DNA of 64,000 nt, taken from assembly GCA_900544535.1 (NCBI GenBank), contig UQVH01000008.1, positions 1 through 64,000 on the forward strand, given 5' to 3'. Position numbers and translations under genes: made by a program. Source of the DNA: an uncultured Bacteroidales bacterium. GTDB taxonomy: Bacteria; Bacteroidota; Bacteroidia; Bacteroidales; Muribaculaceae. The notes beneath the pieces are model-generated. The model did not search any database, was not told the DNA's origin, and saw only the letters and a program-made list of their open reading frames with translations. Shown piece after piece: positions 9,174 through 16,718 of this stretch (position 1 is the stretch's first letter; every line of letters begins with the position of its first letter).

Positions 9174-9219
9174 ATCTACGGCCACGGTAGAGCAACCTGC
9201 GACCGTAGATCACTTTTTT
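9174..9219 (+). terminator. Terminator of the rsmG-MBL operon
   Basis: ATCTACGG (9174-9181) pairs with CCGTAGAT (9203-9210), followed shortly by six Ts (9214-9219). An alternative inner pairing TCTAC/GTAGA is possible. Confidence 0.65.
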
Positions 9220-9273
9220 GACAACTATTAAAAAATAATTACGGAATTTTTTCTTTAATAAGATTAAATACCT

Positions 9274-9281
9274 TATATTTG
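9274..9281 (+). promoter_or_regulatory. -7 box of the biotin-dependent carboxylase gene
   Basis: TATATTTG matches TAnnTTTG exactly, about 95 bases before the ATG at 9378. In-frame codons upstream of 9378 fall in the promoter and leader, so they are unlikely starts. Confidence 0.6.
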
Positions 9282-9377
9282 CCGTCGGTAAACCCCGGCC
9301 TTGACCCGCTGCCCCTCTTCCGGGCCATCGTACCGCAGATTATCGCCTCATCCAATCGTTCAACTATTATAACAGTT

Positions 9378-11282
9378 ATGACACGACCAAAACTTCAAAT
9401 CCGCGACCTCACTCTGCGTGACGGCCAGCAGTCGCTCTTTGCAACCCGAATGAAACAGGAGACCATCAACCGTCTTCTGCCATATTACGAGGACGCCCGC
9501 TTCCACATCATGGAAGTCTGGGGCGGTGCCGTTCCCGATTCAGTGATGCGCTATCTCGATGAATCGCCCTGGGAACGCCTGCGCACCTTCTCCAAAGCAA
9601 TGGACTCGAAAAGCGAGCATCCCAAAGCGCTTCTTTCGGCACTTTCGCGCGGACGCAACCTTTTCGGCTATGTTCCCTATCCCGATTCGGTGCTTGAAGG
9701 CTTCTACAAGGAGGCGATCGCCAACGGTCTGAACGTAATGCGTATTTTCGACGCACTCAACGATATTGACAACGTCAAGGAATCCATCCGCCTGATCAAC
9801 AAGCTCGGCGGCATCGCCGACGGCGCTGTCTGCTACACTGTCGATCCCAAGCCCGAAGCTCCCGCCAAACCGGCAGGCTTCTTAGGAAAGCTCAAATCAA
9901 TGTTCGGCGGCTCTGAATCAGGCCCCGCCCCGATCTTCACCGACGAATACTTTGTCGACAAGGCCCGTCAGATGGAAGCCCTCGGCGCCAAGATCATCAC
10001 CCTTAAAGATATGGCAGGACTTGTCAACCCGCTGCGCGCCGCCTCGATCATCTCGGCCCTCAAGCGCGAAGTCAAAGTTCCCGTAGACTTCCACACCCAC
10101 TGTACTCCCGGCTACGGTCTGGCATCGGCCCTCATGTCCATCATCAACGGCGTCGACATCCTCGATACCAACATCTGGTGGTTCGGCGGAGGCTCGGCAG
10201 CTCCCGCAATCGAACTCATCTGGGTATTCTGCCAGCGCATGGGCGTAGAGGTAGAGGTCAACATGGAAGCCGTAGGCCGCATCCGCACCGAGCTGCTCGA
10301 AGCCCGCAAGGAGCTTGCACAGTTCGACCTCAACAAGGACCACATGCCGCGTCCGTTCGACCCGCTGACCGATCAGCTCCCCGCAGAAGTGCTCGCCCTC
10401 TTCGACAGCGCCATCGAATTTGCCAAAGCGAAAGACGAAGCCGCGCTCCTCGACGCCTGCCACAAGATCGAAGCCTACTTCGGTTTCCCGAAGCCCAACG
10501 AACTTGTCAAGACCGCAGAAGTCCCCGGCGGCATGTACTCCAACATGGTAGCCCAGCTCAAACAGCTCCAGAGCGAAGATCTGCTTGAAGACGCCATGCG
10601 CCTGATCCCGATGGTGCGCCGCGACGCCGGTCTGATCCCCCTCGTGACCCCGACAAGCCAGATCGTCGGCAGCCAGGCTGTGCTCGTGGCTCTCGACCGC
10701 AAGAACGGCAAACCCGACTACACCAACAAGTCCAACCAATTCATCTCGCTCGTCAAGGGTGAATACGGCAAAACACCGGTGGCCATCGACCCGGCATTCC
10801 GCGAAAAGATCACCGGAAGCCCCGAAGAGAAACCTTACGACGTCAGCATCTACCGCAAGCCTGAAAATCCCGAACTTCCCGAATTCGGAGGCCGCAAACT
10901 CGCGTCGAACACCGAAGAGTATCTCCTGCTTGAACTCCTGCCCTCCGTGGCCAACGGCTTCCTGCGCAAGCGCCGCAAGGAAGAATTCGACGCCGAGGAA
11001 TCAGCGAAGGCTCCCGCAGCCGCAGCTGTCGAGGAAGCACCTGCGGCAGCCGTAGAGCCGATCACCGGCCCCGTGATCGCCGCACCGATGAGCGGACGCA
11101 TCGTCGCCATCAACGTAAAACCCGGTCAGGAAGTCAAACCCGGCGACACAGTGATGGTCTACGAGGCCATGAAGATGGAAAATGACATCGAATCCGAAAT
11201 CAGCGGCGTCGTGAAGCGTGTGCTTGTCGACGTTGACGATCAGGTTGCCACCGACACAGCCCTCATCGAGTTTGAAGGCTGA
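9378..11282 (+). CDS. Oxaloacetate decarboxylase alpha / pyruvate carboxylase subunit B-like, biotinylated
   Basis: A 634-aa protein with a carboxyltransferase TIM barrel at the N terminus and a biotinyl domain at the C terminus. LTLRDGQQSLFATRM (about 11-25) and the VDFHTHCTPGYG strand are the metal and substrate sites of the oxaloacetate decarboxylase alpha/PycB family. The C-terminal MVYEAMKMEND carries the biotinyl Lys at about 599, preceded by an Ala/Glu/Pro-rich swivel. It transfers carboxyl between biotin and pyruvate/oxaloacetate. No beta/gamma membrane decarboxylase subunits or biotin carboxylase are adjacent, so whether it acts in a sodium-pump decarboxylase or a two-subunit pyruvate carboxylase is open. 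Confidence 0.92.
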   Translation: MTRPKLQIRDLTLRDGQQSLFATRMKQETINRLLPYYEDARFHIMEVWGGAVPDSVMRYLDESPWERLRTFSKAMDSKSEHPKALLSALSRGRNLFGYVPYPDSVLEGFYKEAIANGLNVMRIFDALNDIDNVKESIRLINKLGGIADGAVCYTVDPKPEAPAKPAGFLGKLKSMFGGSESGPAPIFTDEYFVDKARQMEALGAKIITLKDMAGLVNPLRAASIISALKREVKVPVDFHTHCTPGYGLASALMSIINGVDILDTNIWWFGGGSAAPAIELIWVFCQRMGVEVEVNMEAVGRIRTELLEARKELAQFDLNKDHMPRPFDPLTDQLPAEVLALFDSAIEFAKAKDEAALLDACHKIEAYFGFPKPNELVKTAEVPGGMYSNMVAQLKQLQSEDLLEDAMRLIPMVRRDAGLIPLVTPTSQIVGSQAVLVALDRKNGKPDYTNKSNQFISLVKGEYGKTPVAIDPAFREKITGSPEEKPYDVSIYRKPENPELPEFGGRKLASNTEEYLLLELLPSVANGFLRKRRKEEFDAEESAKAPAAAAVEEAPAAAVEPITGPVIAAPMSGRIVAINVKPGQEVKPGDTVMVYEAMKMENDIESEISGVVKRVLVDVDDQVATDTALIEFEG

Positions 11283-11298
11283 TCCGTCAGAAATACAG

Positions 11299-11347
11299 AC
11301 ACAGATATAGGGCCCCGTAAACACGGCGGTCCTATATCTGTGTTTTC
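11299..11347 (+). terminator. Terminator after the carboxylase subunit gene
   Basis: A 13-bp perfect stem (11299-11311 with 11331-11343, ACACAGATATAGG and its complement) around a 19-base loop, followed by TTTTC. Confidence 0.75.
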
Positions 11348-11400
11348 AATCCATACCTTAATTATTATCACACATCATTTACACAATCATTCAATTTTTC

Positions 11401-12009
11401 ATGAAATCAATCAAAGCAATCATGCTGGTGCTTGCGGTGATCGTCAGCGCCGCCACCTTCACTGCCGACGCGCAGTTCCGCTTCGGACCGAAAGTAGGTC
11501 TCACTGTCAACGACATGCACTTCAACAAAAGCGTCCTTGACGCCGACAACCAAACCGGCTGGACCGCCGGCGTGATGGGCGAGTTCACCGTGCCCGTCAT
11601 CGGCATCTCTGCCGACCTCTCTGCAATGTATGTTCGCCGCAATACAAAATTCCTTCAGGAACAGGGAATCTCAAAGGACAACCGAGACTATATAGAACTC
11701 CCTCTCAACGTCCGCTACAATTTCTCGATCCCGGTTGTCAACCGCGTAGTACTCCCCTACATCGGCGTCGGTCCGAGCGTGTCGTTCCTTACCAGCCGCA
11801 AGAACATCAAGGACGCCTACTCCAACAAATCAGTAGACTGGGCTTTCAACTTCGGTTTCGGTCTGCGTTTCCTTAACCACATCGATCTCAACGCACGCTA
11901 CGGTCTCGGCCTGACAAAAGCCGTCCGCGCTGCCGGAGCGAACACCCAGGCCGCAGGCATCGAAGGCAAAAACCGCTACTGGACAATCACAGCAGCCTAT
12001 CTTTTCTGA
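11401..12009 (+). CDS. Small outer-membrane beta-barrel protein (porin family)
   Basis: A 202-aa protein. Residues 1-25 are a signal peptide ending in TADA, and the mature chain opens with QFRFGPKVGLTVND, the usual first strand of the OmpA-like/PorT-like eight-stranded barrels of Bacteroidota. Alternating aromatic-ended strands follow (LPLNVRYNF, PYIGVGPSV, WAFNFGFGLRF, LNARYGLGLT) and the chain ends on aromatic YLF, the beta-barrel assembly signal. Cargo or function is unknown. It is flanked by a terminator on each side, so it is monocistronic. Confidence 0.85.
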   Translation: MKSIKAIMLVLAVIVSAATFTADAQFRFGPKVGLTVNDMHFNKSVLDADNQTGWTAGVMGEFTVPVIGISADLSAMYVRRNTKFLQEQGISKDNRDYIELPLNVRYNFSIPVVNRVVLPYIGVGPSVSFLTSRKNIKDAYSNKSVDWAFNFGFGLRFLNHIDLNARYGLGLTKAVRAAGANTQAAGIEGKNRYWTITAAYLF

Positions 12010-12051
12010 TCAGGACTCCGCTTAGAAAAATATCTCTTTAAATACATTCTG

Positions 12052-12085
12052 ACGGTCTTGCAGCCCCCTGCAAGACCGTTTTTTT
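12052..12085 (+). terminator. Strong terminator after the porin gene
   Basis: A 12-bp stem (12052-12063 with 12068-12079, ACGGTCTTGCAG and its complement), a 4-base loop and an uninterrupted seven-T run. Confidence 0.92.
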
Positions 12086-12152
12086 CATTAAACGCCCCCT
12101 GAAAATCAACCGCAATATGTTTTTATCACCGATTTTTTCAAAAATTTTCGCC

Positions 12153-12160
12153 TATCTTTG
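12153..12160 (+). promoter_or_regulatory. -7 box of the sigma/DUF4252 operon
   Basis: TATCTTTG, about 115 bases before the first gene. It fits the housekeeping -7 form, so basal expression may not need the operon's own sigma factor. Confidence 0.55.
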
Positions 12161-12277
12161 TAACAAGACCCGCATTCCGGCGGTCATAGTTATTGAATGC
12201 GCGCACAACAGCAAAACTCAATCAACAACCCCTAACACTCCGGAATGAAATTCCGAGGCTCAAAAAAAGAAACTTTT

Positions 12278-12766
12278 ATGAAACGATATCTGCTCTCCCT
12301 CCTGCTTGCCGTCACAATGGCAACCCCGCTGCTTGCCGCCGACAGCATCGACAGTGTGTTCGACGATTTTTCAAAGGTTGACAATGCCGACTATGTAAAC
12401 GTCCGTCCCTTCATGATGAAACTATGTGGCTTAGTGGGCGCCTGCCAAGGGGATCTCGACGCAAGGATCATCAGAAAAGTCCGGTCCGTGAAAGTCCTCG
12501 ATCTCGACTGCGCGTCGCAGGCCGACAAAACGCGCCTCGCCGAACGGATGGCGTCGATGTCGGGCAAGAACTTCGAGGAACTCATCAGCGTCACCGACGA
12601 AAAGGAGCGCGTGAAGATCTTCGGAGTGATGAAGAAAGACCACATCAGCAAACTGATCATCTATACCCGCGATCATGCCGGCACAGACTGCACCCTCATC
12701 AGCCTCGCAGGCAAGTTCACCAAGGAAGATCTCAGCAACCTCGTCAAAAACTCATCGGACGACTAA
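12278..12766 (+). CDS. DUF4252 protein 1 of the sigma cassette (exported)
   Basis: A 162-aa protein with an N-terminal signal peptide (MKRYLLSLLLAVTMATPLLA) and a body typical of DUF4252: VFDDFSKVDNADYVNVRPFM, then RSVKVLDLDC and a closing KFTKEDLSNLV. The ATG at 12278 is preferred over an in-frame ATG at 12245 because it starts directly at the signal peptide. It probably acts in the periplasm or at the membrane. Four bases separate it from the sigma gene, so they share a transcript. Function is unknown; position suggests a sensor or effector of the ECF system. Confidence 0.85.
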   Translation: MKRYLLSLLLAVTMATPLLAADSIDSVFDDFSKVDNADYVNVRPFMMKLCGLVGACQGDLDARIIRKVRSVKVLDLDCASQADKTRLAERMASMSGKNFEELISVTDEKERVKIFGVMKKDHISKLIIYTRDHAGTDCTLISLAGKFTKEDLSNLVKNSSDD

Positions 12767-12770
12767 AGTG

Positions 12771-13280
12771 ATGGATGCCTCAGATGTCAAACGCATCTTC
12801 CTGCCGCTCCATCCGCTGCTCTACCGGATTGCCCTGCGCATCACCGGAAACCGGGAGGACGCCGAGGATCTCGTGCAGGAAACCTACCTCCGGCTATGGA
12901 AACAGCGCGACAGGCTCGATACCGTCGGCAATGCGCAGGCCTACGCCGTCACGACGCTGCGCCACGTCTGCTTCTCGGCGCTGAAATCGCGGCCGCCCGA
13001 CGAGATGATCCGGCGCTTTGATCCCGCCACTGACAACAATATCCGCAGCGATGACGACGAGACGGCCGAGCGCCGCGAGGAAAGCGAACTGATCGTAAGC
13101 ATCATCGACTCCCTGCCGTCGCCTCGGCGCGAGATTGTCAGGATGCGCGATCTTGAAGAACTCCCCTTCGATGAAATCGCCGAAAAGACAGGACTGACCC
13201 AGACCAATGTGAGAGTAACATTGTTTCGCGCACGCAAGCAGATCAAAGAAATTTTCAAACGACTGACCAATGACCGATAA
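12771..13280 (+). CDS. ECF-type RNA polymerase sigma factor
   Basis: A 169-aa sigma-70 family protein with only regions 2 and 4, as in ECF sigma factors. Region 2: LLYRIALRITGNREDAEDLV and QETYLRLWKQ (about 15-45). Region 4: LPSPRREIVRMRDLEELPFD and EIAEKTGLTQTNVRVTLFRA (about 110-155). The ATG at 12771 follows the preceding stop by four bases. The gene overlaps the following membrane-protein gene by 11 bases, the usual arrangement for a sigma factor with its anti-sigma partner. The stimulus is unknown. Confidence 0.93.
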   Translation: MDASDVKRIFLPLHPLLYRIALRITGNREDAEDLVQETYLRLWKQRDRLDTVGNAQAYAVTTLRHVCFSALKSRPPDEMIRRFDPATDNNIRSDDDETAERREESELIVSIIDSLPSPRREIVRMRDLEELPFDEIAEKTGLTQTNVRVTLFRARKQIKEIFKRLTNDR

Positions 13281-13788
13281 AAATTCCGAAATAAAAAAGA
13301 TCGACAGACTGATCGACCGTTTCGCCGACGACAATATAACTCCGGAAGACCAGGAGTCTCTCATCCGTTTGCTCGGCGACGAAGACAATGCGGATATTCC
13401 GGCAGGTCTTGAGTCGAGACTTGCCGCCGCCATAGACCGCGCCGCCGAAAGCGAAGATGTCCGCGGACGCATCAGAGTGAAAGAGCACGGTAAAGTGCGC
13501 CGATGGAGAATTTTGGCGGGCATAGCCGCTTCGGTGGCTGTCGCGCTGACTCTCGGAGTACATCTGCTCAACCGCGATCTGCGCACAGCACCACCCACTC
13601 CACGCGACACGTACTCTAATCCTGAGGAAGCCTATGCCGAGGTGCATAAAGCCCTTGAAATCTTCTCGACGACACTCGACAAAGGTATGCGACAGGTCGA
13701 GATGGTAGAAAACACAACCGCCGCCATACAATCCAAAGTAACATCACAACTCCAGAAAACTTCCACAACCAAAAACGACAGAATATGA
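13270..13788 (+). CDS. Single-pass membrane protein, putative anti-sigma factor
   Basis: A 172-aa protein. Residues 1-75 are charged and cytoplasmic (KIDRLIDRFADDNITPEDQE), residues about 78-99 form one transmembrane helix (WRILAGIAASVAVALTLGVH), and the rest is a helical periplasmic tail (NPEEAYAEVHKALEIFSTTL). This is the topology of anti-sigma factors that hold an ECF sigma factor at the membrane. No known anti-sigma domain signature (such as a zinc ZAS motif) is visible, so the role rests on position and topology. It overlaps the next gene by 4 bases. Confidence 0.75.
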   Translation: MTDKNSEIKKIDRLIDRFADDNITPEDQESLIRLLGDEDNADIPAGLESRLAAAIDRAAESEDVRGRIRVKEHGKVRRWRILAGIAASVAVALTLGVHLLNRDLRTAPPTPRDTYSNPEEAYAEVHKALEIFSTTLDKGMRQVEMVENTTAAIQSKVTSQLQKTSTTKNDRI

Positions 13789-14246
13789 AACGCATATATA
13801 TCATTGCACTGTTTATCACGCTCTGCACCGGAATCATGAGCGCACAGGCCACAATTTTCGACCGTTATGCCGACACTGACGGCGTCACGACGGTCTATAT
13901 CTCGAAAGCCATGCTCCGGATGATGCCCGACATCGGCGAGGGAGCCGGCGGATTGAAGATAGGCGAAATCGCATCGAAACTCGACAATCTCCAGGTGCTC
14001 ACCTGCGAGCGCAAGGCCCTGATACCCAAAATCATGAAAGAAACGACGGCACAGACTTCAAAGGGATACGAAATCCTGGTCAAGGTGAACGAATGCGGAG
14101 AGAAGACAGATATTTTTCAGAAATCGCTCGGAAACAACAAGATGGAATATCTGATACGTGTCAGCGAACCGTCGGAACTGACGCTCATACAGATCACCGG
14201 CAACATCACCCCCGACGACATCCGCAAAATGACATCCGGGAAATGA
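13785..14246 (+). CDS. DUF4252 protein 2 of the sigma cassette (exported)
   Basis: A 153-aa protein with signal peptide MKRIYIIALFITLCTGIMSA and a DUF4252-like body (DGVTTVYISKAMLRMMPDIG, KLDNLQVLTCE, LTLIQITGNITPDDIRKM). It begins inside the stop of the putative anti-sigma gene (ATGA) and closes the four-gene cassette. It is the more typical of the two DUF4252 copies. The pair may have arisen by duplication, but they have diverged strongly. Confidence 0.85.
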   Translation: MKRIYIIALFITLCTGIMSAQATIFDRYADTDGVTTVYISKAMLRMMPDIGEGAGGLKIGEIASKLDNLQVLTCERKALIPKIMKETTAQTSKGYEILVKVNECGEKTDIFQKSLGNNKMEYLIRVSEPSELTLIQITGNITPDDIRKMTSGK

Positions 14247-14262
14247 CATCCGGGAAATGACA
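14227..14262 (+). repeat. 14-bp tandem repeat across a stop codon
   Basis: AAATGACATCCGGG is present twice in tandem (14227-14240, 14241-14254) plus eight bases of a third copy. The stop codon of the second DUF4252 gene lies in the second copy. Confidence 0.9.
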
Positions 14263-14389
14263 GTTATAATTGACCTCAGCAAAGACGTGATCCAATAGCA
14301 TCTTGGCTGACTTATTCTCAGGTGATTACAAGGGTGTATTTTTTAGGAACAAAATGTCTGTACATAGCTGGGAATCAAAACAGAAGTAT

Positions 14390-14397
14390 TATCTTTG
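14390..14397 (+). promoter_or_regulatory. -7 box abutting the DUF1016 start codon
   Basis: TATCTTTG ends 3 bases before the ATG at 14401. With the usual spacing, transcription would begin at or within a few bases of the start codon. Confidence 0.55.
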
Positions 14398-14400
14398 CGT

Positions 14401-15456
14401 ATGGAAACAGTTTTTCATAGTCATAACGAATCAGAATATAATGAAATACTGCGACAAGCTGTTGCAGTTATTGAAACCGCGAGAGATAATGCTGCCCGTG
14501 CCATTGTCAGCACCTCAAATGAAATGCACTGGCGGATTGGTCAGCTATTATATGAGCGTAAGCTCGACAGTGCACATGGAGATGGCGTGGTCAAGCGGCT
14601 CTCTGCGGATTTGAAAGCAAGGTATCCCAAAATGGGTATGTCGGTGAGTAATTTATGGAATATGAAGCGTTTGTATGTGCGCTTTCATAACTCAGATCCA
14701 AAACTACAACAAGCTGTTGGAGTTTTGCCGTGGGGACATATCAATCATCTCATTACTAAATTTGGAAATGATGACAATTCGATTCTTTATTACGCTGAGA
14801 AAACAGTTCAAAAAGGTTGGAGCCGGGCATTATTGGTCAACGCTGTAAAACTGGAGATGCACAAGCATCAGCCGGAAGCTAACATGTCGAATAATTTCGC
14901 CATTGCTCTCCCGGAGGCTCAGGCAGCATACGCCAACGAGATTTTCAAAGATTCCTATTGCATGGGATTTCTGGGAGTGACTGAGCCGCTTCTTGAACTG
15001 GAGCTTGAACGGAGGTTGGTAGAAAAGGTTAAACAGTTTCTTCTTGAACTCGGTCAGGGATTTACATACATCGGCAATCAGCACGTTCTGTCCTATAACG
15101 GGAAGGATTACAAAGTGGATATGCTTTTCTTTCATCGTGGACTTAGGTCGCTCGTTGCCGTCGATTTGAAAATATCCGAGTTCATGCCTGAATATGTCAG
15201 CAAGATGAATCTCTATCTTTCGTTGCTTGACAGACTTGAACGTGGAAAAGACGAAAATCCCTCAATCGGTATTATTCTATGCGCCGAGAAAGACAACGTC
15301 GAAGTCGAGCTTGCCCTTGAAGGCTTCACAAAACCCATCGGCGTAGCTGAATACAAGCTTATAGTTCCTCAAAAAGAACTGAAACAACTGATCACCGACG
15401 AAATAAAGACCTTCAACAAAGAAATCGCCGATAAAGCGGCAGATCGCTTTGGATAG
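14401..15456 (+). CDS. DUF1016/YhcG-type PDDEXK nuclease
   Basis: A 351-aa protein of the YhcG (DUF1016) family. The N-terminal domain (about 10-150) has NEMHWRIGQLLYERK and GMSVSNLWNMKRLYVRF, the helical DNA-binding part. The C-terminal PDDEXK nuclease domain has FTYIGNQHVLSYNGKDYKVD, MLFFHRGLRSLVAVDLKI and YVSKMNLYLSLLD, containing the D...DxK active-site residues. Members are common near restriction or defence genes, but here it is solitary, between the sigma cassette and rpmH. Its DNA is visibly richer in AT than both flanks, suggesting horizontal arrival. A TTG six bases upstream lies inside the -7 box and is not a credible start. Confidence 0.92.
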   Translation: METVFHSHNESEYNEILRQAVAVIETARDNAARAIVSTSNEMHWRIGQLLYERKLDSAHGDGVVKRLSADLKARYPKMGMSVSNLWNMKRLYVRFHNSDPKLQQAVGVLPWGHINHLITKFGNDDNSILYYAEKTVQKGWSRALLVNAVKLEMHKHQPEANMSNNFAIALPEAQAAYANEIFKDSYCMGFLGVTEPLLELELERRLVEKVKQFLLELGQGFTYIGNQHVLSYNGKDYKVDMLFFHRGLRSLVAVDLKISEFMPEYVSKMNLYLSLLDRLERGKDENPSIGIILCAEKDNVEVELALEGFTKPIGVAEYKLIVPQKELKQLITDEIKTFNKEIADKAADRFG

Positions 15457-15490
15457 AGAAACTGACCGATAAATAGTTATTAAAAAAACG

Positions 15491-15529
15491 ACCGGTTCGC
15501 CTCGTGGTGAGGTGAACCGGTAATTTTTT
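15491..15529. terminator. Terminator between DUF1016 gene and rpmH
   Basis: A 13-bp stem with one G-T pair (15491-15503 with 15509-15521) followed by six Ts on the plus strand. It is preceded by seven As, so it can also end minus-strand rpmH transcripts. A second small hairpin (15572-15587, GCCGGGT/ACCCGGC) lies just past the rpmH stop. Confidence 0.85.
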
Positions 15530-15594
15530 CGTGAATCGGCCTCAATGAAAGAAGCCGGACAGAAAAGAGATGCCGGGTGGACCCGGCTGACGGA

Positions 15595-15750
15595 TTACTT
15601 TCCGGCGATAGAGTCAGAAACGGTCAGGCGTGCGCGACCTTTGGCGCGACGACGAGCGAGGACCTTGCGTCCGTCGGGGGTAGACATGCGGGCACGGAAA
15701 CCATGCTTGTTAACTCTCTTTCTGTTAGAAGGTTGAAATGTTCTTTTCAT
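15595..15750 (-). CDS. rpmH: 50S ribosomal protein L34
   Basis: A 51-aa basic protein read on the minus strand, starting MKRTFQPSNRKRVNKHGF, continuing with RMSTPDGRKVLARRRAKGR and ending SIAGK: a textbook L34, a large-subunit protein. Its short length makes it easy to miss. A full -33/-7 promoter lies 45-75 bases upstream. In many bacteria rpmH sits beside dnaA, rnpA and the origin; none of those is here. Confidence 0.97.
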   Translation of the reverse strand: MKRTFQPSNRKRVNKHGFRARMSTPDGRKVLARRRAKGRARLTVSDSIAGK

Positions 15751-15792
15751 TGCCGTATATTTTTATTTTTCGTTATTCTGCATTTTGAGGTG

Positions 15793-15824
15793 CAAATTTA
15801 AGAAAAATCCTTGAAACGGTCAAA
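15793..15824 (-). promoter_or_regulatory. Promoter of rpmH
   Basis: On the minus strand: TTTG (15824-15821), 20 bases, TAAATTTG (15800-15793). This is a full Bacteroidota consensus. Confidence 0.75.
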
Positions 15825-15859
15825 CAAATTTCACATTTTATAACACTTTTCTGCAATGG

Positions 15860-16363
15860 TCAGGCAGTTTCCTTACGGATTTCCTCACACCAGCTCTTGA
15901 TGCGTCCTTCGGTCTCTTCGGGATGGTTGACATTGTCGATGCAAAGTCCGACGATCATTCCCTTGACATCACTCTGGGAAAAATCGTAGTGGTAGGCATC
16001 GTTGTTGAAAGGAGCGATGAACATTGCCTTCGTGTCGTGGAGACGATGGTAGATCTCCCCTACCGAATTGCAGAAAGTGTCGGCCATCGACTCATCGCCA
16101 CAGCCGAAAATCGCAACCTCCTTGCCTTCGAGATCGAGAGACTGAAGGCCGTCGAGAAAGACAGCCATATCGTCCTGAAGATTGCCCGCGCCCCAGGTGC
16201 TGGCACCAAGAATCAGGACATCGTAGTCAGCGACATCGGAAGGAGCCGACTGAGCGACATCACGGACATCCTGAGGATTCACATTGAGTTCACGTGCAAT
16301 TGCTTCGGCAACTCCGAGAGTCGTTCCGGTTGTCGTACCGCAGAAAATACCAATCTTTTTCAT
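15860..16363 (-). CDS. fldA: Flavodoxin
   Basis: A 167-aa long-chain flavodoxin that binds FMN and carries single electrons in the cytoplasm. The phosphate loop GTTTGTTLGVAEAIA follows strand one (KKIGIFC). The FMN-stacking segments are LGASTWGAGNLQDD and FGCGDESMADTFCNSVG. Its length and the insertion in strand five mark the long-chain type. The region around the start codon is a 23-bp tandem duplication (see the repeat entry). Confidence 0.95.
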   Translation of the reverse strand: MKKIGIFCGTTTGTTLGVAEAIARELNVNPQDVRDVAQSAPSDVADYDVLILGASTWGAGNLQDDMAVFLDGLQSLDLEGKEVAIFGCGDESMADTFCNSVGEIYHRLHDTKAMFIAPFNNDAYHYDFSQSDVKGMIVGLCIDNVNHPEETEGRIKSWCEEIRKETA

Positions 16364-16389
16364 ATAAAAATACCAATCTTTTTTATATA
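16344..16389 (-). repeat. 23-bp tandem duplication over the flavodoxin start
   Basis: Copies 16344-16366 and 16367-16389 differ at one base. On the minus strand the gene-proximal copy has ATGAAAAAGATTGG and the upstream copy ATAAAAAAGATTGG, so only the proximal copy keeps the start codon. Confidence 0.9.
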
Positions 16390-16518
16390 GTCGATCTGTG
16401 ATCTTATATTATTAATTCATAGCGGCAATTTGTCCATGAAACAACCGCGATTGTCTATGAAATGCCGTTTGTCTTATAACGCGGGAATTTCGACTTAGGT
16501 TCGGGCGGCGGCAACGGA

Positions 16519-16550
16519 TTTGCGTTTTTGATTAAAAATCATTAACTTTG
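16519..16550 (+). promoter_or_regulatory. Promoter of the polysaccharide-lyase gene
   Basis: TTTG (16519-16522), 20 bases, TAACTTTG (16543-16550). The leader would be about 160 bases long (to the ATG at 16719). I see no known riboswitch in it. The 354-base gap after flavodoxin contains nothing else I can name. Confidence 0.7.
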
Positions 16551-16718
16551 CTTCCCAAATACCATCAAAGTTATCTGGAGACACAGACGGTCATGGATTC
16601 TTGTGAAAGGGTTCCGCGACTCTCTCGGTGTCCATCCTGCTACCGGAACCGATTCAACTATTCATCAACGAAAATATCAGAAAACTTATCAATTTATTCT
16701 TTACTTTAAACTGTTAGC

